DNA from: Dipteris shenzhenensis
Taxonomy: Eukaryota; Polypodiophyta; Polypodiopsida; Gleicheniales
Direction: 5' to 3' (one strand)
NCBI GenBank assembly: GCA_047967505.1
Contig: CM106538.1
Length of the DNA stretch: 64,000 nucleotides
Below the pieces are notes generated by a model, which saw nothing but the letters and a program-made list of their open reading frames with translations, made no database searches and was not told the DNA's origin. The position numbers and the translations under genes are program-made. Within the stretch, counting starts at the first letter, position 1. Every line of letters begins with the position of its first letter. Of the stretch, positions 1 through 10,098 are shown piece after piece.

Positions 1-2100
1 GAAGGCCACTGCAAGGATACTGGATAGATTTCGTAAGATGAGAGGGGTGCTGTAACGCAACGTAAGAAATCCACAGGGAGGAGAGATAAAGAATGCGTGA
101 GGGAACGACTGGTTTTATAGACAACAGCCATCGCGCAAAGGTCGAATTTGTGCATTAACTCTGTTGCCCAAAGGTCGAGTACACATGCAGGGAAACAAAG
201 GTCGAGTACACATGCAGATGCGTGAAACAGCGCTGGCGCACCGTTCATTCCATATATGACCCCTGAGCTCCAGCAACCGTTGCAACCTCTGACGAAGTGA
301 ACCTGCGGCAAAAAGAAACTCGCCACCCAACCACTGGCGGTCCGCCACGGGTGTATCGAATATTCGAATGTGCATTCGTCCCGCAGAGACCTACAGACGG
401 TAGATCAAACTCGCGGGCCCCCAATCTGCTCACAGGGGGTCTGTCCAACGAGCTAGGACCGTTTATTGTCCTCAAGCGCCGGCCTTATCATTATAATGTT
501 AAGTACATGCAATTAAACTACTGACACGTGGTCAAGTGCGGGGGTTTGTTAATTAACCTAACTCAGGGTGGATTGAGGTAAAGTGATCAAAATCAAGCGG
601 GGCCACATGCGGGGTAGATGAAACTGTGGTTATTTTGAATCAAATTTCTACAATTTGGTTTATTAAATAGGGCATCATCATGCGATACGTAACGATGAAA
701 AGAATATAGCAATGAATGCAAATCAAAGGACTCACAAACTAAGGGGAAAGAACCAGATACTACCGAGAGAAGAGAAATCAGAACAGGTTCTTTGTTTTGA
801 TATACGCTACGTAGCGTTCTTACAAAGAAAAGGTCGTCCAACCGGTATAAAATCAAGAAATCTCATCAGTCACAAAAATACTAACGAGTTGAATACATTC
901 AAAAGGCCTGCCCTGGAAGCTGAGAGAGGGGGTAGAGAGAAAGGGGGAGAAAAATGGGGAGAGAGAGAAAGGGGGAGAAAAAAATGGGGACCAAAATAGC
1001 GAAAATCCACATCATTTTCCCTTTCTTAAACAGAAACACCTTTACTAAAGCCTTCCCTCCTCAGGGCAGGCCAAAAATCGAAACTATCCCATGTAGTTTC
1101 TCGATATATTAAACAGTACTGCCTGTGTTTCCTAGGCGTGCGTTACCAATGATGGCAACAGTATCCCCCTTGGGCACAAAAATCCAGCTCCTACAAGAGC
1201 TACTGTTTATCAGCGGAGTTCCTGGAAATACGCTGCAATTTCTGGCGTAGTTTGCGGAAGCATAGCAATATCTACGTGCCGCGTGGCAGATTAAACATTT
1301 GGGTCGGTGATGCCGAGTAGCACACCACCGAATCCGTAGGATATCCAATGGTCTGTTGCCAAATGCGCAACTGTGCAAACAAGACTGGCCACGTGTGGGG
1401 ATGACAAAAAATCTGCGCAAACAGGACCTCGCCACGTGGAGGGACACCAAAATTAGAATTTTATGATCTTTCTGCCCACAAAACGAACTTGTCACTATAT
1501 AGCCTTTCCTCCCGGGCAAGCCAAAAACTGACTTGTATTGAAAATCTGGAGGGACAAAACTCCAATGTAAAGACTCAGACATAGCTCACTCATACTAGAG
1601 ATTTTTGCCTTATACAACTGTAAAAATGATTCGAAGAATCGACTCTACTAACGACCCTATGCAAGCCAAGCTTGCTTTACATCAATCGACTCTCATCTAT
1701 ATCTACCACACACAAAGAGCAAACTCGCAACGTGAAAGAAGGAAATAAACTGCCATGAACCCAAATTCATGGTAGCCTTCATTCTCCTTTTGGCTGGCCA
1801 CGTGGAGCAACTTCCAAGACCAATCACTGACCTACAAATGAGCACCGGCATGCAACCACGTCTTTCCACCAATCACCATGCACCATAATTATCATGTCTT
1901 CTAGCCTAAGGCTCCATCACCAAGGCTCCCCAAGAGGCTTATTGCTAACAAGTTGGAGGCAAGAGATCCCATGAGAAGTCAATGAGTTGGAAAACCCCCC
2001 ACTACCCCCCTCACCCCACCCCATGGGAAACAAGTGAACCCACCTGAACAGGGCCAACGATCCAAGCCATTATTGATGATAAGATCATGTATCCTACCCA

Positions 2101-2145
<45 letters not shown>

Positions 2146-2700
2146 ACAACCCTATGCGGAAGAGTTGTAGCATTTGAGTGGGGCCCCTTTTGGATTGATT
2201 CTCCCCTTTAGTGTATATTTGCAGCATATATATGAAGTTAGTTTTAAGGCATCCTACATCTGGCAATACTCTTATTTGAGTGAGCATGTGTTGTTTTAAA
2301 TTTTGAGGTTCCTACGTGCGAACTTTCTTTTCTTAAGACATCTCATAAACACAGGAAGTAGTTTGCATATCTGATGAATATGATATATATATACCTTCAT
2401 AACACTAGAATATATCCAATCTTACAATTTAAATTTTCTTAAAGAACAAAGGAAAGAAGGGAGTTTATAAGCAGCATTAGACAAATGAAAAATCTAAAAA
2501 CCTAGTAAGCAAAGCTATGCTAATGTTCTCATCAGTACCCAAGCATAAGCTGCCATCTGGATTTTGAAAGATTCTGGAATCTCTTTGATATATAAGGACT
2601 ATGATATATGCTATCTAGAACTTTGATATAAGTACAGTGGCTGCATGATAGTTATGCTATAATTGGAGACTTTTAACGCCCTTTGTGTCCCTTGCATATA
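1..2700. other. Non-coding left flank, no gene recognised
   Basis: Both strands carry only short ORFs (the longest is 157 codons on the minus strand at 1109-1582) without recognisable domains. Four CACGTG (G-box type) hexamers occur at about 525, 1390, 1433 and 1799, and a purine-rich GA/GGGAGA stretch lies near 920-990. The block is beyond the 3' end of the PPR gene, so these boxes would serve a gene on the left if they are functional; none is visible here. Confidence 0.5.
2104..2145. repeat. (GA)n microsatellite
   Basis: A dinucleotide GA run of about 42 bp with one AA interruption, seen directly. Confidence 0.95.
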
Positions 2701-2729
2701 GTGATTACAGTGCACCGTATGATTACTTC

Positions 2730-2816
2730 TCATTGTGACCCAATGCAGACATACCCAGAATGATCATCTAGATTTGCAGATATGGTGTTGCTTTTGGAAT
2801 GTCTCGTATTGCCAAC
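2730..2816 (-). pseudogene. Out-of-frame E+-like tail of the PPR gene
   Basis: Just past the point where the main PPR frame stops resembling its family, another minus-strand frame reads VGNTRHSKSNTI and runs 28 codons to a TGA at 2730-2732. In PLS-type PPR proteins a VGxxxHxxSxxIYxxL segment normally follows the WWxDxxGxVHxF motif. The main frame still has KWWTDIDGIVHS just before it. The simplest reading is loss of one T in a short T/C run around 2817-2823. A sequencing error would look the same. Confidence 0.75.
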
Positions 2817-5551
2817 CAAGAAGAATGCACTATTCCATCAATGTCTGTCCACCACTTGTGTCTCAGCTTCTTCCATGCTTGTTCTTTCACTCTCATTGCC
2901 TTGGTTTTTTTCTCATCCTCCTGCATGTAAGCATCTGCATAGATGTTAGACATCAAGACATAAGCTGCAGCATCCTTTTTGTCCAATTGCACTGCTTGTT
3001 TGAAGGCCTGTCTTCCAAGCTCCACATCACCCCACTTCCTACAAGCACCTAGCACAGCATGCCACACCACAAGGTTAGGATGGAAAGGCATTTTCTTCAC
3101 CATTGCTACTGCTTCGTCTAATTGGCCTGCACGACCAAGGAGATCAACCATACATGTGTAGTGCTCAATATTAGGAGTAATATCATAGTCTTTGCTCATG
3201 GCCTCAAAGTACTTAAGGGCCTTATTGACTAGACCTGTGTGACTGCATACATTAAGAACACTGAGAAGCGTGGCCGCACCTGGCTTGATGCTTTCTTGTT
3301 TCATTCTTTCAAGCATATAAAAAACGATATCACTTTCCCCTAGCTGGGCGTATCCTGCAATCAGAGTATTCCATGACACGACATCTCGACCTGGTAGCTT
3401 GTCGAACACTTGTCGTGCTTTTGCAATTGAGCCACATTTGGCATACATATCGACCAAAGTGCTGCCAACAAAAAGATCTTTTTCCAACCCCTTTGTGGCA
3501 ATCTCAGCATGTGTTTCTCCACCCTTGTCTATGGCTCCTATGTTGCCACAAGCTTTCAGGCAGCAAACAAATGTGAGAGCACTTGGAGGGATCCCCTCCA
3601 CTTGCATCTGTTCAAAACAATTCAGAGCTTCCTCATCAAGCCCTTGTTCGGTCAATCCTGTTATCAGTGCAGTCCATGTGACTACATCTTGAGCCGGAAG
3701 CCTGTCAAAGACTTCTCGTGCTTTTGCAAGCAGGCCAACTTTGGCATACATGTCAACCAAGGTGCTGCCAACAAAAAGATCTCCTTCTAAGCCCTTCCTG
3801 GCAATCTCAGCATGTAATTCTCGGCCCTTATCTACCGTCCCTATGCTGCCACAAGCTTTCAAGCTGCAAACGAAGGTGAGAGTACTGGGAGAGACGCCCT
3901 CGAGTTGCATCTGTTCAAAACAGTACAGCGCTTCCTCACCAAGACCATGTTCAACATATGCTGCAATCAATATATTCCATGAAATGTCGTTTCGAACTGG
4001 GAGACTGTCAAATGCTTCCCATGCTTTTGCAAGCAAGCCACCTTCGGCGTACATATTCACCAAGGTGCTGCCAACAAGAAGATTTCCTTCTAACCCCTTT
4101 CTGGCAATCTCAGTGTGTATGTCTTGGCCCTTTTCCATGGCCCCTATGATGCCACAAGCTTTCAAGCTGTAAACGAACGTGAGAGCATTTGGAGAGACAC
4201 CCTCCAGTTGCATCTGTTCAAAAGACTTTAACACTTCCTCACCACGCCTGTGTTCAGCATATCCTGCGATTAGTGCCGTCCACAGGACTACATCTCTTAC
4301 TGGAAGCCTCTCAAACACTTCTCGTGCTTTTGTAAGTGAGCCACATTTGGCATACATATCAACCAAAGTACTGCCAACAAAAAGATCTCTTTCCAAGCCC
4401 TTTCTGGCCACCTCAGCGTGAATTTCTAGTCCCTTATCTTCCGCTTCCATGCTGCCACAAGCTTTCAAGCTACAAACAAAGGTGAGAGCATTTGGAGAGA
4501 CACCCTCTAGTTGCATCTGTTTGAAACACTTCAGCGCTTCTTCACCAAGACCATGCTCAGCATATCCTGCAATAAGCATGTTCCACAAGACCTCATTCTG
4601 AATGGGAAGCTTATCAAATGCTTCTCGTGCTTTTACAGGCGAGCCACATTTGGCATACATATTCACCAATGTACTGCAAACAAAAGGATCTTTATCCAAC
4701 CCCTTTCTTGCGATCTCCCCATGTATTTCTCGGCCCTTATGTACAGCTCCTATGGTGCCACAAGCTCTCAAGCTGCAACCAAACGTAAGGGCATTTGGAG
4801 AGATACCCTCCAGCTGCATCTGTTCAAAACAGTTAAGAGCTTCCTCACTAAGACCATGGTCAGCATACCCTGCGATCAGTGCAGTCCACGAAATTACATC
4901 TCGAACTGAGAGGCTGTCAAAAACTTCCCGTGCTTTTGCCAGTAAGCCACATTTGGCATACATATCGACCAAGGTGTTGCCAACAAAAGGATCTCTTTCC
5001 AAGCCGTTCTTAGCAGTTTCAGCATGCATCTCTCTACCTCTGTCTGCATCTTTCAGCCTAGCACAAGCCTTTAATAGGGCAACGAAGGTATACTTGCCAG
5101 GACGAACAAAATCCTCTTGCATCTTCTGGTACAAGTTGAGGGCATGCCGTGATTCCCCTCGTTCAATATAACCGATGATGAGAGAAGTCCAAGAATACAC
5201 ATTCCGATCAATCAACCTATTAAAAACCTGCTGAGCATCGCACATGCTTCCAACTTGCACCAGCGTTGGGACGAGGTAGTTACCTAGAGATCGATAATCT
5301 TCCAGCCCAGTTTTGCACATGTAGGCATGCAAGCGCTTGGTATACCCTAGATTTTTCTTTTTTCTGCACTTATGCAGGATGCATGACAATTTCTCAACCG
5401 AAGGCAGTTGGGGCATCCGTTCCAAAGAATTGAGAGTCTCCTCTAAGCTAGAGGTCTCCCAGAGACTGCTCTCTCGCACTTCTTGAGCTGTAGATGCATT
5501 CACCTGTACTCGAGCACTGGGAAGGATTCGAGAAGTACTCTTTCCCATCAA
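2768..5551 (-). CDS. PLS-class pentatricopeptide-repeat protein, E-type, truncated at the C-terminus
   Basis: A 927-residue single-exon frame. Residues 1-60 look like an organelle-targeting leader (Ser/Arg/Thr-rich, few acidic residues at the start); this is inferred. From about residue 70 it is built of P-L-S triplets of about 101 residues. P motifs resemble VISWTALIAGYADHGL, L motifs PNALTFVCSLKACG, and S motifs FVGSTLVDMYAKCG. Seven P motifs are visible, followed by a P2-L2-S2 block (IEHYTCMVDLLGRAG) and an E1/E2-like tail (NLVVWHAVLGACRKWGDVEL, then AAYVLMSNIYADA). Proteins of this class bind organellar RNA in a sequence-specific way and mostly act in C-to-U editing. There is no DYW deaminase domain, so an editing role would need a partner supplied in trans. 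The last 20 or so residues leave the family pattern because of an apparent one-base frameshift near 2817-2823. The start ATG is the first in frame and opens with two Met codons. This is the only convincing host gene in the window. Confidence 0.93.
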   Translation of the reverse strand: MMGKSTSRILPSARVQVNASTAQEVRESSLWETSSLEETLNSLERMPQLPSVEKLSCILHKCRKKKNLGYTKRLHAYMCKTGLEDYRSLGNYLVPTLVQVGSMCDAQQVFNRLIDRNVYSWTSLIIGYIERGESRHALNLYQKMQEDFVRPGKYTFVALLKACARLKDADRGREMHAETAKNGLERDPFVGNTLVDMYAKCGLLAKAREVFDSLSVRDVISWTALIAGYADHGLSEEALNCFEQMQLEGISPNALTFGCSLRACGTIGAVHKGREIHGEIARKGLDKDPFVCSTLVNMYAKCGSPVKAREAFDKLPIQNEVLWNMLIAGYAEHGLGEEALKCFKQMQLEGVSPNALTFVCSLKACGSMEAEDKGLEIHAEVARKGLERDLFVGSTLVDMYAKCGSLTKAREVFERLPVRDVVLWTALIAGYAEHRRGEEVLKSFEQMQLEGVSPNALTFVYSLKACGIIGAMEKGQDIHTEIARKGLEGNLLVGSTLVNMYAEGGLLAKAWEAFDSLPVRNDISWNILIAAYVEHGLGEEALYCFEQMQLEGVSPSTLTFVCSLKACGSIGTVDKGRELHAEIARKGLEGDLFVGSTLVDMYAKVGLLAKAREVFDRLPAQDVVTWTALITGLTEQGLDEEALNCFEQMQVEGIPPSALTFVCCLKACGNIGAIDKGGETHAEIATKGLEKDLFVGSTLVDMYAKCGSIAKARQVFDKLPGRDVVSWNTLIAGYAQLGESDIVFYMLERMKQESIKPGAATLLSVLNVCSHTGLVNKALKYFEAMSKDYDITPNIEHYTCMVDLLGRAGQLDEAVAMVKKMPFHPNLVVWHAVLGACRKWGDVELGRQAFKQAVQLDKKDAAAYVLMSNIYADAYMQEDEKKTKAMRVKEQAWKKLRHKWWTDIDGIVHSSWLAIRDIPKATPYLQI

Positions 5552-6430
5552 TGCTCAGTACGGGAGCTACTTGCGAACATGAAGACCCAGTTGCCAGATG
5601 GGTGTGGGTTCGTGAAGTCTGTCCTGCAGTGCCTGAACACGAACATTTTGAAGTTTTTGGAGTGAGGCCAGCCAAAGAATCATTGACCAGAGCTCTGTGG
5701 CGCCCCTCCGAGGGAGCCATCGGAGAAGCTGGGTCTGAGAGTCCGCGCACAAGCCTTTGCTGCGACTGGCATTGAGAGTAGGGATCTTGGGTCGCCTGCC
5801 AAGCACCTGAGCAGCCATCGGGCCGCATCACTAGCTACGAGGTATTGTCAAGTTGGGCAATTCTTTGTAGGTTGATTACAATTGCTGACAGTCCAATTGG
5901 AGCAGTCGTCACTACCCGAAAATGCACAAGGTTGTGATTTATGAAGATGTTTACCATCTCCTTGTCCAATCCTTCTCGCCCTACACAGCTTTTATGCATT
6001 TTGATATTCCCTTTGTAGACACCCTCTTGATTTTTGGATGACTAGTCGCTCTAATACTATGTTTACGTTGCATGCCTCGGTTCAATATGTTGCTGCCTTG
6101 GATTTGGTTGGAAATGTGCCGTGACTATTTCAATTCCACTTGCTGTAAATGTAATGTTGCTTTTGTGAAGTTAAACAAGGTTTGGGCCTATATAATAGCA
6201 ATGTGCCCATCTTGTCAAACGCTATGACTCTGGAAAACCTTTTCATGTTGAGGTGGTTTGTACGGTTTGCTATTCTATTTTCATTAAGGCAAAGTAAGTC
6301 TGATACTTAGAGGTTATAAACTGCATTTAGTTCTACGGAATGCAACTGTAGTGACCGTGTGTTTAGTGTTTGTATGATTGTGTGAATTCAAGACCATTTT
6401 TGAAAGCAAGGCACATCAAATTGCCAAGCT
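5552..6430. other. 5' flank and presumed promoter side of the PPR gene
   Basis: This lies upstream of the PPR start codon. A 127-codon minus-strand frame (5448-5831) and overlapping plus-strand frames occur in the first 300 bp but have no recognisable domain; they are more likely leader sequence. I see no clear TATA box or other element that I can assign with confidence. Confidence 0.35.
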
Positions 6431-8165
6431 ACAGAGGTGAGGAGCCTATCCATTTCGCCTTTGACAGATGCATGTGGAAATGGTTGTTATTCAAGGGTTT
6501 CACTAGATAAAGAGTTTATTTGGTCATACTCTCAAGAGTGTTGTGTCCACGATGCCGTGCTATGGCCGTCCTAAAGGATCAAAACATATTGCTTCACGGT
6601 TTTAACCCTTGTGCATGGTGTACTGTCCTTGCTGATGCTGGTTGTATCGAGTATTGTGCATTATTCCCTATTTGTATTTCTTGGTAATTGGAAACATTTC
6701 AGTCCTGTATTTATCAATGTGGCTTTTGTATAGATGCTTTGTATGTTGGCGTGTATGTGCCCCAATGTCATTGTTGCATAATTGTATCCACATAACTATG
6801 TGATTTGGATTGAGTTGTATTTTTTACCATGTTTGATTTTAATTTTATTTCTTTATCAAGCCCAACGATTTTGTGGTCATTTAGCAAGGATAATGTACTA
6901 GGACAATTTCCATGCCCCTTGTCTATGGCATGGACAAGGTTAATTGTGTCGTTTGTATAATTGGAATACATGTTCAGTATATACACGTGCTGGTTTGTTT
7001 GTGTACAATAAGTGAGTCAGTGTTACGTCTAGTGGCGTGTCTTGATAACATATGGAATTGATTGTGTCAATATCTCATTGTTCTTGTTTTTTTTTTGGCA
7101 TTTATTTAGGATGATAGTGAATAGTAAGTCTTCTTGGTATATGACAGTGGTGAGATGGTAGCATTTGATTTTTTCCATTTAAAAGTTTGCTTTTAGTGGA
7201 TTTTGATGTTGGAAGACCCATTTGTCACATACAGGGAGTAATTGGTATAAGTCTCCAACGATTATGACATCTAAGTCATGGAATGGATGATTATGGATGT
7301 GTTTGATGGCACCTAACCATTTGTCAACGAATGTTAATATGATTTTCTTGATTAGTGATACATCATCTAAGATGATTGTTTGAAGGTCCAAGTATTGTTT
7401 TGTGAGCTTGTCTAATTTGTCAGCTGCTAATTCAGGCATGTTCTTATAGTTTATCTCAATTGCTCAGTATGCCATTTTAGTGTTCTTGTCTTTTGCAGAT
7501 ATGAATCAAGGTTCTTTTTATATAGGCATAGCAGCTATTGGGTGAGAGCTTGCATAGTTGTTGTTTTGCCAATTCCAACTCCTTCCATAAGGAATATGTA
7601 GATTGGATCGTCTAGATTGTCTTTCTTTTTCTAGATTATGTAATCAAATATATGCCTTTGTTCTATGTTTAGCATCTGTATTTGTGAATATTGATCCTCT
7701 ATTGATGTTAGCTCTTCTATTGATTGCAAAACTTGAAAGTGTTTGTAGTTTCGTTTTCTTGGTTTTGCTGGGGGAAAATCCATTGCTTGATTTTCCATGT
7801 GGTTATGATGTCTCACGTCTACTATATTAGATGAGTCTATTAAAATTAGCATTATTGGATGCTCTTCCCATGCATTGTTGTTTGCTTCCATGGCCATTTT
7901 GTGTACTTGTTCAAAGTTTTGCCAAGCTTCAGTATTTGGTCATCTGAGTTTGTGTTGTGATTAAATTTCTTGCATATCTTTGCAATTTGATTGATATTCT
8001 TTGAGTAAAATGCTTGCAATGTCTTCTTTGTTTGTTTTAAATTGCTTTTTGAGCCACGGTACAGAACATAAAGTAGTAGTTGTTCTCTATAATGATTTTT
8101 TGGGCCTCTGTCCTTATCAAAATGTGTGAATTTGATTATTTGTGGTTTTCTTTGTTGTAGGCTTT
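6430..8165 (-). pseudogene. Decayed Helitron helicase (PIF1-like), C-terminal half
   Basis: Read on the minus strand from 8165 down, blocks in several frames follow the order of a Helitron/PIF1 helicase. First comes a pre-helicase block with FDKDRGPKNHYREQLLLY near 8090-8140. Next is LNIEQRHIFDYII at about 7631-7670, then a Walker A segment EGVGIGKTTTM around 7575. The MPELAADKLDKL block and a Walker B-like IILDDVSLI with VIIVGDLYQLLPV follow at 7179-7439, then an LNDHKIVGLDKEIKLKSNM block near 6830-6880. Last come QPASARTVHHAQGLK near 6600-6640 and TLYLVKPLNNNHFHMHL near 6470-6520. Stops and frameshifts separate the blocks, so it is dead. Helitrons move by rolling-circle replication; the Rep nuclease part and the element ends were not found. 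Confidence 0.85.
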
Positions 8166-8627
8166 CTTGTTATACTCATATGCAAAGTTCAAGTGTTCTT
8201 GCCTGGTTGTTTGCATTGACTCAAGTGCAAATAGTGAAGGGCAAGATGATTCTTTACCTAGAAGACTAGAGAGAGAATAACAACGAGTGATCACGAGCTC
8301 CATTGCCAGTAGAACTAAGGTATACAGACGCTACAACCACAACACAATGCCTTTATAACATGAATTTTTTGCACATGGTTGATGCTTCTAGAAGCTTCTT
8401 TGATGGCTGCATACAACCATAGATTCTAGGTGACAAAGATCAGCTCCAATGAGTCACCTTCAGGTGCCATGGAAACCCAGTTAACTAGCACACCAAAATA
8501 TCAAAAAATTCAAAAGCCACATGGAAATCCACATGATTAGAATCAAATTGTCTGTCTTGATGAGGCATTGCTAATAAACCTTAATGAATTTAAAAATACT
8601 TGGGATAATTTTGTAATAAAACTTGGC

Positions 8628-8674
<47 letters not shown>

Positions 8675-8811
8675 TGCATATGGGCCAAAAAAAGAAATCC
8701 AAGGATACATGGCACCTTGGAGGAGAAGTTGTTGTCACATATCAGTAATTCTTTCAAGTTTTGGCATTCGGACGTTTGCACTTTGAGTTTAGTTACAACT
8801 TTGCCCTTACA
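8166..8811. other. Non-coding spacer between Helitron fossil and gypsy element
   Basis: No coding similarity was recognised. It contains the (CT)n microsatellite at 8632-8671. The Rep half of the Helitron would be expected here but I cannot see it. Confidence 0.5.
8632..8671. repeat. (CT)n microsatellite
   Basis: An uninterrupted CT dinucleotide run of about 40 bp. Confidence 0.97.
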
Positions 8812-8816
8812 CATTC
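8812..8816. repeat. Target-site duplication, left (CATTC)
   Basis: CATTC directly precedes the left LTR and recurs directly after the right LTR. Confidence 0.8.
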
Positions 8817-9092
8817 TATTGGCTCTTTTCCACGGCTTCCGTAGGAAGAGCAGGGTAATCTTAGTATGCAAGGTTCCGAGGCTTTTTGTCACCTACATAT
8901 ATATCGGGGTTGTTGTTTGTAGTATATGTGTAGCTTAGAACCTCGAGTCATATTCCAGTGAGAGACGTAGGCTTAAGTGTGGTAAGCAAACATAGTGCAT
9001 GCATGTGTAAAAGGAACGTGTATCATCATGGTTGAGGTAATGAAGGCTTTCGTCTTCATTGGGGGTTGTTAAAAAAAAGGACTTTAAGGGTT

Positions 9093-9258
9093 AGAAGGAG
9101 GTTCCAAAGTTTAGGAGGTTCCAAGGTTTAGAGAGAGGTTCTAGGGTTTAGAAGAGGTTCCAAGGTTAGAAGGAGGTCCAAGGTTTAAAAAAAGGTTCCA
9201 AGGTTTAGAGAGAGGTTCTAGAGTTTAGAAGGAGGTTCCAGAGTCGGTTCCAAAGTTC
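9093..9258. repeat. LTR minisatellite, GAGGTTCCA-AGGTTTAGA type
   Basis: Degenerate repeats of about 18-22 bp built on GAGGTTCCAAGGTTTAGA. The matching array in the right LTR is longer. Confidence 0.85.
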
Positions 9259-9374
9259 ACGGTAGAGTACATGGTGGAGAATTCGTCTCCCTTGTAGATC
9301 ATGGAGGTTAAGGGTTGAGGAACTAAGGGTTTAGGGGGAGCATAGGAGTGGGGGAGAAAGAAGGTGTAAGAGCA

Positions 9375-9492
9375 TGGGGGAAAGAAGAGAGAGGAGGGAG
9401 GAGGAGGAGGAGGAGGAGGAGGAGGGAGAAGGAGAAGGAGGAGGAGGGAGGAGGAGAAGGGAGGAGGAGGAGGAGAGGGAGGGGATGGGTTG
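9375..9492. repeat. (GGA)n-rich polypurine tract in left LTR
   Basis: An almost pure purine stretch of GGA/GGAGAA triplets. The long frames of Ser/Pro/Leu or Glu/Arg that cross it are simple-sequence artefacts. Confidence 0.93.
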
Positions 9493-9715
9493 CAAGGTTG
9501 GAGGAGAGGGGAGGAGGAGTTGCAAGGTTAGGACATGCTTCTAGAAATGGAGTGCAAGAAAGCATGGACACTTGAGATAATTGCTTGGAATACCGAAGTA
9601 GAACTTAACACAATGTCCCAAAGAGTATGGGCTTCATTCCATTATTGGGTATTTATACAAGTTGGAGTGCTTCTCTCTCTACATGTAGGAATTGTAAGAC
9701 ATTCTCTCTCTACAT

Positions 9716-9912
9716 GTAGAACTTGCATATAGAAGTTGCATGATGTTGCATGTAGGAGTTGCATGTAGAACTCGCATGTTGCAGGTTGCATGTAGGAGTT
9801 GCACGTAGAACTCGCATGTAGAACATGCATGTAGGAATCGCATGTAGGACTTGCATGTAGGACTTGCATGTAGAACTCGCATGTAGAACTCGCATGTAGA
9901 ACATGCAAGCTG
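9716..9912. repeat. 12-13 bp minisatellite TTGCATGTAGAAC in left LTR
   Basis: About 15 imperfect copies of a unit such as TTGCATGTAGGA or CGCATGTAGAAC. Its right LTR partner (23310-23672) is nearly twice as long. Confidence 0.93.
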
Positions 9913-10022
9913 GATTTCTAAGAGGGATTATTTCTAACCTTATGCAAGTACAAGCGGAGCTTTGCCACTACTCTACACACACATTCTGTTCTACCTAAGT
10001 CCATGTTGGCACAAAGACAATA

Positions 10023-10040
10023 TACTCCCGAATCCATTTT
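10023..10040 (-). other. Probable polypurine tract of the gypsy element
   Basis: Directly inside the 3' LTR, the minus strand reads GGATTCGGGAGTA. It is purine-rich and placed where plus-strand priming is expected. Confidence 0.5.
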
Positions 10041-10098
10041 ATTACCCATCCTCGGGTTATGGCTTATTGTGCAAGCCCATAGTTGGATTGCCATGCAT

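Larger units (their letters stand above)
8817..10022 (-). repeat. Gypsy left LTR (3' LTR of the minus-strand element)
   Basis: It is co-linear with 22324-23786 for its whole length. It starts TATTGGCTC where the other copy starts TGTTGGCTC, and it ends GACAATA where the other ends GACACCA, consistent with ancestral TGTTG...CAACA ends. It is about 257 bp shorter than the right LTR, mainly in the internal tandem arrays and in an extra first-block duplication. Confidence 0.88.

Noticed and set aside
1109-1582. 157-codon minus-strand frame
   Set aside because: No recognisable domain, composition unlike a conserved protein, and part of its DNA text is repeated nearby (CCTCAGGGCAGGCC/CCTCCCGGGCAAGCC).
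525-1804. Four CACGTG boxes as a light- or stress-responsive promoter
   Set aside because: No gene lies in the right position for them in the window; the hexamer alone is too short to support a call.
5448-5831. 127-codon minus-strand frame overlapping the PPR start
   Set aside because: No domain and out of frame with the PPR protein; more likely its 5' leader.
9323-9908. Frames with repeated MQVLHASPTCKSYM-like text in both gypsy LTRs (also 23239-23672)
   Set aside because: Translations of the 12-13 bp minisatellite and the GGA tract within LTRs.
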